From: Anaerolineales bacterium
GTDB taxonomy: Bacteria; Chloroflexota; Anaerolineae; Anaerolineales; DRKV01
Reading direction: 5' to 3'
Length of the DNA stretch: 41,308 nucleotides
Assembly: GCA_020061145.1 (NCBI GenBank)
Contig: JAGUYX010000113.1
Coordinates: forward strand, 1 to 41,308
Shown here: piece after piece, positions 8,016-15,151 of the stretch
Layout: each line of letters starts with the position of its first letter
How positions within the stretch are numbered: the stretch's first letter is position 1
Translations under genes and position numbers: made by a program
Notes under the pieces: generated by a model
Database searches by the model: none
The model's input: the letters and a program-made list of their open reading frames with translations, nothing else
What the model was told of the DNA's origin: nothing

Positions 8016-8568
8016 CACTATGCTGATCCTCTTGTTCACCCTCCTCTCAACAGTGGCTCTTCTGCTGTTGGCAAACAAGCTCCGCCTTTTCCGCGACCGG
8101 GAAGTGGTTGGATCAATCCTTCATTTGGCGATCACTGACCGGGAAAGCGTGCGGCTTGGCATCGTAGCCGCGGCAATGTATGTGGCGGTTTTTATGATTT
8201 TTGGCGGTCAGGGTGGCCGTATCCATGTTTTTTGGGGACGCTGGATCCTCACCATGACCGCCGGTGATGCCGTTCTTGGCGTGTTCATCGCGTTCCTGAT
8301 CGGACTGGCGGTGGTCCTGATCTCCTACAGTATCAAAGCCATGGGATTGCCCAAGGCTGGAAAGGGCGGAATAGGCGTATTGGGCACGGCGCTTGCCATG
8401 CTTGCTTCTTTCTGTCCCTGATGACTCCCCATGATCACAGCTCTGGTCGGAGCTGCAGGAGCCGTATTCTTAGCCAGCTATTGGAGCCTGCTGGCGCTTT
8501 TGTCGATCGATATGCTCCTGGCCAGCGTTTTGATGTTGGTAGCGAAGTTGAGAGATGAGGCGACTTGA
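7996..8568 (+). CDS. Polytopic membrane selenoprotein with tandem UGA (CPUU)
   Basis: The track ends this ORF at 8421, but the frame contains two consecutive UGA codons (8419-8424) and continues to UGA 8566. Read with Sec it is 190 residues: LASFCPUULPMITALVGAAGAVFLAS around residues 137-162. Hydrophobic helices lie on both sides (MLILLFTLLSTVALLLLANK, VRLGIVAAAMYVAVFMIF, GVFIAFLIGLAVVLISYS, SLLALLSIDMLLASVLMLVA). The part after the UGAs is itself an amphipathic-to-hydrophobic helix pair, so the sequence is one protein. The Cys-Pro-Sec-Sec-x-Pro site at a helix start recalls metal or thiol carriers such as MerT. It may correspond to the SaoE efflux family, but I cannot confirm that. Start could also be ATG 8008. 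Confidence 0.78.
8438..8455 (+). promoter_or_regulatory. SECIS hairpin of the CPUU membrane protein
   Basis: CAGCTC-TGGTCG-GAGCTG, 6-bp stem, loop UGGUCG containing the GGUC core. GG is 21-22 nt after the second UGA (ends 8424). Confidence 0.72.
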
Positions 8569-8570
8569 AT

Positions 8571-8657
8571 ATGACAGCCAAGCGAGTCCTAGTTAAGGAC
8601 TGGAACAACCAACCCGATAACCCTATGCCGTTGCTGCGTTTGTTCGAGACCGTTTAG
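8571..8657 (+). other. Short ORF/hairpin gap before the cysteine desulfurase
   Basis: A 28-codon ORF (MTAKRVLVKDWNNQPDNPMP) starts at 8571 with GAGG about 10 nt upstream, but it resembles nothing and may not be real. The same stretch holds a hairpin AGTCCT-AGTTA-AGGACT (8585-8601). In the frame of the preceding membrane gene it follows UGA 8566 and UGA 8572, which would give a tail UIUQPSES before TAG if both were recoded. I favour plain termination at 8566. Confidence 0.25.
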
Positions 8658-8659
8658 AG

Positions 8660-9862
8660 ATGATTTACCTGGATCATGCCGCGACGACCCCCGTCCGTTC
8701 CGAAGTGCTGGATGCCATGATGCCCTTCTTCTCGTTAAATTATGGCAACCCTTCGAGCCTTCATCATAAAGGCCAGGAGGCCTCTCAAGCGCTCGAAGAT
8801 GCCCGCCAGTCAATCGCCAAAGACTTGAATTGTTATCCGGATGAGATCGTTTTTACAAGCGGCGGTACAGAGAGTGATAATCTTGCCATCCGCGGGTATG
8901 CATTTGCCAATCAACGAAACGGCAAGCACATTATCACCTCCTGCGTCGAACACCATGCTGTTCTAAACACCTGCCGCCAGCTTCAACAACACCATGGTTT
9001 TGAAGTCACGTACCTGCCGGTCGATTCGACCGGGATGGTATCCCCAGACGATTTCCAGGGGGCGATCAAACCAGAGACGATCCTGGCGAGCATCATGTAT
9101 GCCAACAACGAGGTGGGCACGATTGAACCCATTCGGGAATTGGCCCGGATTGCGCATGACCACGATGTCGGGTTTCATACGGATGCCGTCCAGGTCTTGG
9201 GACTGATAGATTTGAATTTGAGAGAGCTCGGGGTGGATATGCTCTCGCTCTCAGCCCATAAGTGTTATGGCCCCAAGGGTGTAGGGGTGTTGTTTGTGAA
9301 GCGCGGGGTCCTGCTCATGGAAATCCATGCCGGCGGGGGGCAGGAGAGCACACGCCGCTCTGGGACGGAAAATGTACCGGGGATCGTCGGCATGGCTACG
9401 GCAATCCACCTGGCCTTCTCGGGTTACCGGAAAAACCTGCATCGTTTGGAGAAGTTACGCGACCGCTTGATTGAGTATATCCTGGAGGAAGTACCCGGTG
9501 CCCAGCTCACAGGACATCCTGCTCAGCGCTTACCGAATTCCGCCAGTTTCACCTTCCCGAATATACCTGGCCCGGATGAATTGATTTTATTGCTTGATTT
9601 GAATGGAATTGCGGCCTCCAGCGGGTCAGCCTGCCATGCGAAATCCATCGAACCTTCTCATGTGCTCACCGCAATGGGCGTTTCTCTGGAGCGATCCTCC
9701 GGCAGCCTGAGGCTCAGCCTGGGATATGAGAATACAGAAGAGGAGATCAAACAGGTGCTGCACATCTTGCCAGAGGTGGTGATGGAACTGCAAGGGCTGT
9801 CGGGGGGCTTTCATGCTACGAACAGCAAAGCAAAAAATCCATATCTAGAATCGGGAAAATAG
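8660..9862 (+). CDS. NifS/IscS-type cysteine desulfurase
   Basis: A 400-residue PLP enzyme. IYLDHAATTPVRSEV opens it. TSGGTESDNLAIRGYA is the cofactor-phosphate region, SAHKCYGPKGVGVLFV carries the PLP lysine, RRSGTENVPGIVGMA is a family motif, and SSGSACHAKSIEPSHVL holds the catalytic cysteine on the mobile loop. It releases sulfur from cysteine as a persulfide; some members act on selenocysteine. Its location amid selenoproteins and a NifU-like protein suggests it supplies S or Se to this system and not general Fe-S assembly. It follows the CPUU gene by 91 nt. A weak gap before 10039 ends the operon or continues it. Confidence 0.92.
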   Translation: MIYLDHAATTPVRSEVLDAMMPFFSLNYGNPSSLHHKGQEASQALEDARQSIAKDLNCYPDEIVFTSGGTESDNLAIRGYAFANQRNGKHIITSCVEHHAVLNTCRQLQQHHGFEVTYLPVDSTGMVSPDDFQGAIKPETILASIMYANNEVGTIEPIRELARIAHDHDVGFHTDAVQVLGLIDLNLRELGVDMLSLSAHKCYGPKGVGVLFVKRGVLLMEIHAGGGQESTRRSGTENVPGIVGMATAIHLAFSGYRKNLHRLEKLRDRLIEYILEEVPGAQLTGHPAQRLPNSASFTFPNIPGPDELILLLDLNGIAASSGSACHAKSIEPSHVLTAMGVSLERSSGSLRLSLGYENTEEEIKQVLHILPEVVMELQGLSGGFHATNSKAKNPYLESGK

Positions 9863-10038
9863 ATAGTTGTACCTATTACTATCGACCGGACCGTTCCTGT
9901 ATGATGCATCTGAAAACTGTCTTCATCGGATTCGAAGAGAAAGGAGAGGAAAAATACGCCAGATCGCCAAACATTACCGATTTTTCGTAACGTCTATTCC
10001 TATGCAACTCACAGAACATCAAAAGGAGTATGCAACCA

Positions 10039-11829
10039 ATGCGTAAGAAGTTTGCAATAGCTGTCCAATTGATGCTGACGCTGGCAATGATCCTTGCCGC
10101 GTGCGGCGCCCCGGCAGCTCCGCAAGCCACGCCTGAGGTCATCAAAGAGACCGTTGTCGTAACCCAGCAAGTGCCCGTGGAGGTCGTTAAGACCGTCGAG
10201 GTCCCAGTCGCACCCTCCGAGTACTCGATAACGGTGCTGAATCCCCAGGGAGCGATCCCGTTCGCCAGTGATCTGGCGCCGCGCCTCGATACCCTGGAGG
10301 GAAAACGTGTGGCCCTGTGGCTTTCCGCGACGCCTGATCATACGTACGCTGGACAGGGAGCGCCGCTGTATGATGAGTTGGCGAAGATGCTGAAAGAAAA
10401 ATTCGCCACCATCGAGATCATCCCTTACACTGATCTTCCCATGAAGTATTCCCCCGCCGATGAGGTTATCGCGGCAATCACCGCGACGGAACCCGATGCA
10501 GTCGTTGTCGCCTTCGGTGGCTGATGAGGGTGCCTTGGAGCGATGGGTTCCATCGCAGTAGAACTGGAAAAACTGGGTATCCCAACAGTAACTCTTTACA
10601 ACGAACGGCATGAGACACGTTTCATGGGTACCGTGTTGGCAAAAGGTTTTGCCGATTATCCGGCAAAGAATTTCGTTGAAATCGATACGCTGACCGAGGA
10701 GGGCGTTCTCGCCCTGGCTCCCCAGGCGTTCGATTTCCTGGTCGCAGGTCTGACAACCTGGGCTCCTCCGTACCTTGAAAAGCAAGGCGATCTGTGGGTT
10801 CCCACCGAATCGGAATTTATCTTCACGGGAGCAGCCTACGCAGAAGCCCTGGAAAACATGAACGAAGCCTTTCTTGCCGATCTCCGCTGGGGTGATGGAT
10901 TACCTTTGGTGCCAGCGACTCGCGAGCGCGTCGACGCCCTTCTGGCTGGCACGGACCTGGCCCCAGACACAGTTATCGGCACCTGGGGTCCGACAGGCGC
11001 TCAGTTCACGGTTGAAAAGATCGCCATCAATGCCGCCATGGCCGGGGCCCAACCCGAGTATATGCCGGTCATCTTAGCCGCCCTCCAGGCGATTACTTCC
11101 GTCAGATGGGATTCCTATGGACCTGTCATGAAGTCGCCGGTCCCCCTGGTGATCGTGAACGGCCCGGTTGCGAAGCAGATCGGTCTGAACTCCTCTGCGA
11201 ACGCGTTCGGTCCCAACCCGAAATACCCTGCAGGCGCGACAATTGGCCGGGCGATCAGCCTGGCGATGCACAACATTCCAGGTAATGGCCGTGGTTTGCT
11301 GCCCTCCAATCTGGCTGGAAATCCTGCAATGTACGCAGGGATGGTGATTGCGGAAGCTGAGGAAACCGAAGCGCTTGCTGAGGGCTGGGATCCGCTGAAC
11401 GTCCAGTTGGGATATGCCCCCGGCACGAACACTGTGACCGTGTTGGGCGTTGACCAGATGGACATGAGCATCTCGGGCTTTGTCGCTAACGTAGCCGCTT
11501 ACGTTGCCCCCGATAAGAACATCTGGCCAAGCTCGGCCGAAGCCTTCGATCAGCGCGTGGCAGGCGTGGTCGCGGTATCGGAAATGATGTTGATCACCGA
11601 CGGCATGATGAAGGGCATCACCAAAGCCGATATCCAGGAGGAGATGTACGAGAAGGCTCGCATCCCGGTGGATGAGTTCATGACGTTGGTTCTCACCGCG
11701 GAAGACGGTAGCGCTGTGGAACCGAACGCATTTATAAGAGAGCTCATTGGCGGTCTTGCTCCGGGAGAGGGCGTGCCGGTTGCAGCTGCGCCAGACAAGT
11801 TTCTGGTGGTAGCCACCGGCGGCCACTGA
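10039..11829 (+). CDS. UGSC-type lipoprotein selenoprotein with tandem UGA (GGUUGC)
   Basis: The track splits this into 10030..10524 and 10543..11829, which are in the same frame and are separated only by two adjacent UGA codons (10522-10527) and five sense codons. Full length is 596 residues. I choose ATG 10039 because AAAGGAG lies 10 nt before it. A lipobox (ILAAC, residues ~18-22) predicts an outward-facing lipoprotein. The site reads VVVAFGGUUGCLGAMGS at residues 155-171, matching the position of the U/C-G-S-C motif in UGSC proteins. Next comes the family-like IAVELEKLGIPTVTLYNE. The C-terminal domain (WGDGLPLVPATRERVDALL onward) is typical of these proteins and ends intact. The chemistry is unknown; the family is thought to be redox active. 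Confidence 0.85.
10540..10556 (+). promoter_or_regulatory. SECIS hairpin of the GGUUGC lipoprotein
   Basis: GCGATGG-GTT-CCATCGC, perfect 7-bp stem (or 6 bp with loop GGGTTCC core). The GG/G apex begins 18 nt after the second UGA. It lies inside the coding frame, as bacterial SECIS elements do. Confidence 0.75.
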
Positions 11830-11956
11830 ACTTGAGCACCGTATTCGTGGCTCGGTTCGAGCCGCTGGATGAGCACCCCTGTAACCGTCGAGATCTCCCT
11901 TCCCGCTAATTGGGAAAGCCTGGTCTCACAGTAGTAACTTACCAAACGATGATCTT

Positions 11957-12006
11957 ATCACGGTGGGAGCTTCGAAGCTCCCGGGCAGAGAAGCCCCCAT
12001 CGTGAT
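11957..12006 (+). ncRNA. Compact three-way-junction RNA just before tRNA-Sec
   Basis: Closing helix ATCACGGTGG/CCATCGTGAT (10 bp with one G-U). It encloses hairpin GAGCT-TCGA-AGCTC and hairpin GGGC-AGAGAA-GCCC, with almost no unpaired linkers. It ends 10 nt before the tRNA-Sec 5' end and 127 nt after the lipoprotein gene. No U-tract follows, so it is not a standard terminator. I do not recognise a known RNA class. It could be a processing signal or the end structure of the upstream message. Confidence 0.55.
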
Positions 12007-12016
12007 TTCAAAGCCC

Positions 12017-12111
12017 GGGAGTGATTGAGTCCTGGTGGGCTCCTCGGTCTTCAAAACCGCTGTGGGGAGGTGGAAACCTTCCTGGGTGGGTTCGACTCCC
12101 ATTCACTCCCG
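12017..12111 (+). tRNA. selC: tRNA-Sec (UCA anticodon)
   Basis: Acceptor GGGAGTGA/TCACTCCC (8 bp, 12017-12024 with 12103-12110) and G at 12111 as discriminator. CC follows but the final A is not encoded. The D arm has the Sec-specific 6-bp stem GAGTCC/GGGCTC with a 4-nt loop. The anticodon loop CTTCAAA has TCA at 12051-12053. A long variable arm (GGAGG...CCTTCC) and a 5-bp T stem with TTCGACT complete it. The 8+5 and 6-bp D-stem layout is that of bacterial tRNA-Sec and decodes UGA. It explains the in-frame UGAs on both sides. Confidence 0.95.
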
Positions 12112-12150
12112 CCTTTTACGCAGTATATGACAGGATTGCTTTGATAGAAA

Positions 12151-12365
12151 GGAGGTATGCCGGTGCGAAAATTAATCCTCTGCATATGATTCGATTTCAC
12201 CCAACGCAGTGACTGCGTTATTTCTGTACACAGACCGCGATGCTGCACATCCCCGAACCGGCATCCCTCCACGTAGAGAGCGTGCAACCGAAGCAGTTAC
12301 ATACTCCCTGGGGGCTGGTTCCGGCGGCTGGCAGCCGGCCCATGTCAACCAAATGGAGGGAGTAT
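12151..12365 (+). promoter_or_regulatory. Structured leader of yedE with long-range helix, UGA-containing leader ORF and anti-SD helix
   Basis: GGAGG-t-ATGCCGGT (12151-12164) pairs with ACCGGCAT-c-CCTCC (12257-12270): 13 bp around one mismatch. Inside are hairpins AACGCAG-TGA-CTGCGTT (12203-12219) and TCTG-TACA-CAGA. A strong AAAGGAGG precedes ATG 12157/GTG 12163, opening a tiny ORF (MRKLILCI from the GTG) that stops at UGA 12187-12189. The AACGCAG hairpin starts its loop 21 nt after that UGA. Downstream, ATACTCCC (12301-12308) pairs with GGGAGTAT (12358-12365), covering the yedE ribosome-binding site. The parts fit a selenium- or metabolite-responsive leader. The mechanism is not shown. Confidence 0.55.
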
Positions 12366-12370
12366 TTTTC

Positions 12371-13516
12371 ATGTCTGCACATAATCGGTTTTTTGCCTCA
12401 CGCTGGGCAATGATATTGACTGGAGGCGCAATCGGTGCCCTTGCGGCGTTGCTGGTCAAATGGGGAAATCCAGGCAATATGGGGCTCTGTATGGCCTGTT
12501 TCATCCGAGATATTTCTGGAGCCTTGGGACTGCACCGCGCTGCAAGCGTACAATATATCCGTCCTGAGGTGATCGGACTTGTTCTGGGGGCGAGTGCTGC
12601 TGCCATAGGCTTTAAAGAATTCAGAGCACGCGGTGGATCCGCCCCCCTCCTCAGGTTTCTATTTGGCAACCTGGCGATCATTGGCGCCCTGGTGTTTCTG
12701 GGTTGCCCCTGGCGGGCGTATCTGCGATTGAGCGGGGGTGATTGGAATGCCATTCCCGGCATTTTGGGATTGGCCGCCGGAGTCTTTTTAGGGGTCCTGC
12801 TCCTGAAGGCAGGTTTTAGTTTGGGGAGGAACCAGCGTGGACCCGCTCCGATTGGATTCGCTTTTCCCGCCCTGGTGATCCTCCTCCTATTCCTATTGGT
12901 CTTCGCGCCCATGTTCGGACGGGATGCCGATGGCAGACTGGTTGGTCCGATCTTCTTCTCCGAGAATGGGCCGGGTGCGCAGCATGCACCGTTGCTAATC
13001 TCACTCTTTATTGGTCTGGTGATCGGCTTCCTGGCGCAACGTAGCCGTTTCTGCACGATTGCCGGGTTGCGCGATCTGATGCTCATGGGGGATACTCACT
13101 TTGCTAGCGGCATTGTAAGCCTTGTGGGGGTCGCGTTTCTCGCCAACCTTGCCCTGGGCCAGTTCAAACCCGGCTTTGCTGATCAGCCCATTGCCCATAC
13201 CGACGCACTTTGGAATTTCGGCGGTATGGTATTGGCAGGGTTGGCATTTACCTTGGCTGGGGGCTGCCCTGGGAGGCAGCTCATTCTGGCTGGCGAAGGC
13301 GATGGAGACGCGGCCATGTTCGTCTTTGGTCTGCTGACCGGAGCAGCCATCTCCCATAACTTTAACCTGGCAAGTACGCCGGCTGGCCCGAGCCCCTACG
13401 GACCTGCGGCAGTTGTGGGCGGTCTGCTGGTTATTTTGGTTGTTGGCCTGGCGATGCGTGAGCGCTTGGTGGTATCGACGGAGAGTATGCAAGTTACGCA
13501 AGAGGTGAAAGCATGA
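12371..13516 (+). CDS. yedE: YedE-type selenium metabolism membrane protein
   Basis: About 381 residues from ATG 12371 (GGAGGGAG upstream); the track start at 12209 would add a leader that is not membrane-like. About ten hydrophobic segments and family motifs are seen: GNMGLCMACFIRDISGALG near the start, FLGCPWRAYLRL, FLAQRSRFCTIAGLRDLM and GGCPGRQLILAGEGDGDAA. This YeeE/YedE family, when next to yedF and selD, is assigned to transport of selenium (or a sulfur/selenium precursor), with the cysteines as carriers. It overlaps yedF by 4 nt. Its ribosome-binding site can be hidden by the leader helix described above. Confidence 0.9.
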   Translation: MSAHNRFFASRWAMILTGGAIGALAALLVKWGNPGNMGLCMACFIRDISGALGLHRAASVQYIRPEVIGLVLGASAAAIGFKEFRARGGSAPLLRFLFGNLAIIGALVFLGCPWRAYLRLSGGDWNAIPGILGLAAGVFLGVLLLKAGFSLGRNQRGPAPIGFAFPALVILLLFLLVFAPMFGRDADGRLVGPIFFSENGPGAQHAPLLISLFIGLVIGFLAQRSRFCTIAGLRDLMLMGDTHFASGIVSLVGVAFLANLALGQFKPGFADQPIAHTDALWNFGGMVLAGLAFTLAGGCPGRQLILAGEGDGDAAMFVFGLLTGAAISHNFNLASTPAGPSPYGPAAVVGGLLVILVVGLAMRERLVVSTESMQVTQEVKA

Positions 13517-13743
13517 ACCAGACACCCGAATCACTTCTCGTAGACGCCCGGGGGCTGAGCTGCCCGCAACCGGCAATCCTCACGCGCCAGGCGATCAGCC
13601 AGGCGGCTGGTAGGGTGCTCGAGATTCTCGTGGATGCAATAGCACAGCGCGATAACGTGATCCGCGTGGCGGTGAAAGAAGGCTGGTCGGCAGTCCCAGA
13701 AGAGACAGCCGATGGTCGGATACGCATAAGATTGACGAAGTAG
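13513..13743 (+). CDS. yedF: YedF, TusA-like selenium metabolism protein
   Basis: 76 residues with the TusA/SirA signature LVDARGLSCPQPAILTRQAI, where the CPxP cysteine normally carries a persulfide. This short form covers only the TusA domain, without the C-terminal DsrE-like extension of some YedF proteins. It overlaps yedE by 4 nt and is followed by the aminotransferase after 6 nt. In this setting it probably relays selenium or sulfur toward SelD. Confidence 0.85.
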   Translation: MNQTPESLLVDARGLSCPQPAILTRQAISQAAGRVLEILVDAIAQRDNVIRVAVKEGWSAVPEETADGRIRIRLTK

Positions 13744-13749
13744 GCAGAT

Positions 13750-14916
13750 TTGGATTCAAGTCTGATTTATCTGGATAACGCCGCCACCTCCTGGCCGAAA
13801 CCGCCGGAGGTTGTTCAGGCAATGGCCAGCTTCATCGCAGAGAGCGGTGGAAATCCGGGGCGTTCTGGTCACCGTCTGTCTCTGGCGGCTGGCAGAGTAG
13901 TGTACCAGGCGAGGGAAGAACTGGCCGACTTCTTCGGGTTAGATGACCCTCTCCGTTTAGTGTTCACCGCCAATGTGACCGAGGCCATCAACCTGGCGCT
14001 CTATGGGCTACTGCGCTCTGGTGATCACGTTATTGCCAGCAGTATGGAACATAACGCCGTCATGCGCCCTCTCAGGCACCTGCAGCGTGAAGGCGTACAT
14101 CTGAGCTTCGCCCCCTGCGGGATGGATGGCCATGTTTCCTTAGCGCATGTTGAAAAACTGCTCAAAACCCAAACCCGCCTGGTTGTGGTCAACCACGCTT
14201 CCAATGTAACCGGAACCATTCAGCCCATTGCAGAAATCGGCGCGCTCTGCCGAGAACACAACACTCTCTTCCTGGTTGACGCGGCTCAGACTGCGGGTGT
14301 ACTGCCGATCAACATCGAAGAGCTTCAAATCGACCTGCTCGCCTTTACCGGTCATAAGGGGTTACTGGGACCAACCGGTACTGGTGGATTGCTCCTGGGT
14401 GAGCGGGTGCCGTTCGAGGAGATGAAGCTGCTGGTGCGGGGTGGAACGGGAAGCCGGTCGGAATACGAGGAGCAGCCTGAGTTCCTGCCTGATCGCTTTG
14501 AAAGTGGCACCCCCAATTCGATCGGACTGGCCGGCCTTTTGGCAGGCCTTCAATTTATCAAGTCACACGCGCTGGATGCCTTACGCGAACAGGAAACTTC
14601 TCAGTTAGCCCGCTTGATCATAGGGCTGAGTAATCTCCCAAACGTCCGGCTGTTTGGCCCGCGCGATCCATCCCGACAGGTACCCGTGGTCTCTTTCACG
14701 CTCGATGGCATGCGGGTATCGGATATCGGTTTTCGACTGGATGAAGAATATGGCATCCTGTGCCGGCCTGGCTTGCAATGTTCCCCTGCTGCTCATCGTA
14801 CCTTAGGGACTTTCCCGCATGGAACGGTCCGGCTCTCTCCAGGTCCATTCACAAAAGATCGTGAAATTGAGAGCGTGCTCGAGGCGGTTGAGAGGTTATC
14901 GGCGGAATTACTATGA
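13750..14916 (+). CDS. Class V aminotransferase, cysteine desulfurase-like (EF2568 type)
   Basis: 388 residues: LIYLDNAATSWPKPPEVVQAM at the start, FTANVTEAINLALYGLL, VDAAQTAGVLPI, FTGHKGLLGPTGTGGLL with the PLP lysine, and CRPGLQCSPAAHRTLG with the catalytic-loop cysteine. This is the desulfurase-like family that habitually sits beside selD, yedF and DUF3343 in selenium users. It probably frees selenium or sulfur for SelD. No ATG is present at the start; TTG 13750 is the likely start, only 6 nt after yedF, so translation may be coupled. It overlaps the next gene by 4 nt. Confidence 0.9.
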   Translation: MDSSLIYLDNAATSWPKPPEVVQAMASFIAESGGNPGRSGHRLSLAAGRVVYQAREELADFFGLDDPLRLVFTANVTEAINLALYGLLRSGDHVIASSMEHNAVMRPLRHLQREGVHLSFAPCGMDGHVSLAHVEKLLKTQTRLVVVNHASNVTGTIQPIAEIGALCREHNTLFLVDAAQTAGVLPINIEELQIDLLAFTGHKGLLGPTGTGGLLLGERVPFEEMKLLVRGGTGSRSEYEEQPEFLPDRFESGTPNSIGLAGLLAGLQFIKSHALDALREQETSQLARLIIGLSNLPNVRLFGPRDPSRQVPVVSFTLDGMRVSDIGFRLDEEYGILCRPGLQCSPAAHRTLGTFPHGTVRLSPGPFTKDREIESVLEAVERLSAELL

Positions 14917-15140
14917 GTCAGTACGGAGTTGTATTGTTCTCGGGTACCCAGGCAGCCTTACGAGCTGAAAAACTGCTTGAGAGGGTTGGGCAGGTGGTGA
15001 AGTTGATTCCCACTCCCCGGCACTTGAGCTCCGATTGCGGGGTTGCGCTTCGTTTTTCCTGGGCGGAACAGAACGAAGTGGTCAACACGTTAGATCGGGC
15101 CAGGCTCGCCTATGAGACTATCGCTATTCTTGATGGGTAG
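14913..15140 (+). CDS. DUF3343 putative Se/S carrier protein
   Basis: 75 residues (MSQYGVVLFSGTQAALRAEK, then LIPTPRHLSSDCGVALRFSW). The single cysteine in the SSDCG motif is the conserved residue of DUF3343, a small protein regularly found with yedF and the EF2568-type aminotransferase. It is thought to carry sulfur or selenium, but this is from genomic context. It overlaps the aminotransferase by 4 nt (ATGA), and selD follows after 11 nt. Confidence 0.85.
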   Translation: MSQYGVVLFSGTQAALRAEKLLERVGQVVKLIPTPRHLSSDCGVALRFSWAEQNEVVNTLDRARLAYETIAILDG

Positions 15141-15151
15141 GTGGCATCGAA

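Noticed and set aside
10522-10527. Tandem UGA as a broken pseudogene
   Set aside because: Both halves are intact in one frame, with no other disruptions, and a SECIS-like hairpin follows. Another gene in the operon shows the same pattern.
10009-10785. Minus-strand ORF (258 aa) across the tandem UGA
   Set aside because: It is a shadow of the lipoprotein gene with unusual composition and no recognisable domain.
11827-11850. Read-through of the UGA ending the lipoprotein gene
   Set aside because: The downstream residues are low-complexity and unlike the family, and no suitable hairpin was found at the right distance.
11957-12006. Hammerhead ribozyme for the three-way junction
   Set aside because: The conserved CUGAUGA and GAAA core elements are absent from the junction.
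12151-12270. Cobalamin riboswitch upstream of yedE
   Set aside because: No B12 box (GCCACTG-type) and the architecture does not match. The downstream genes are for selenium, not cobalamin.
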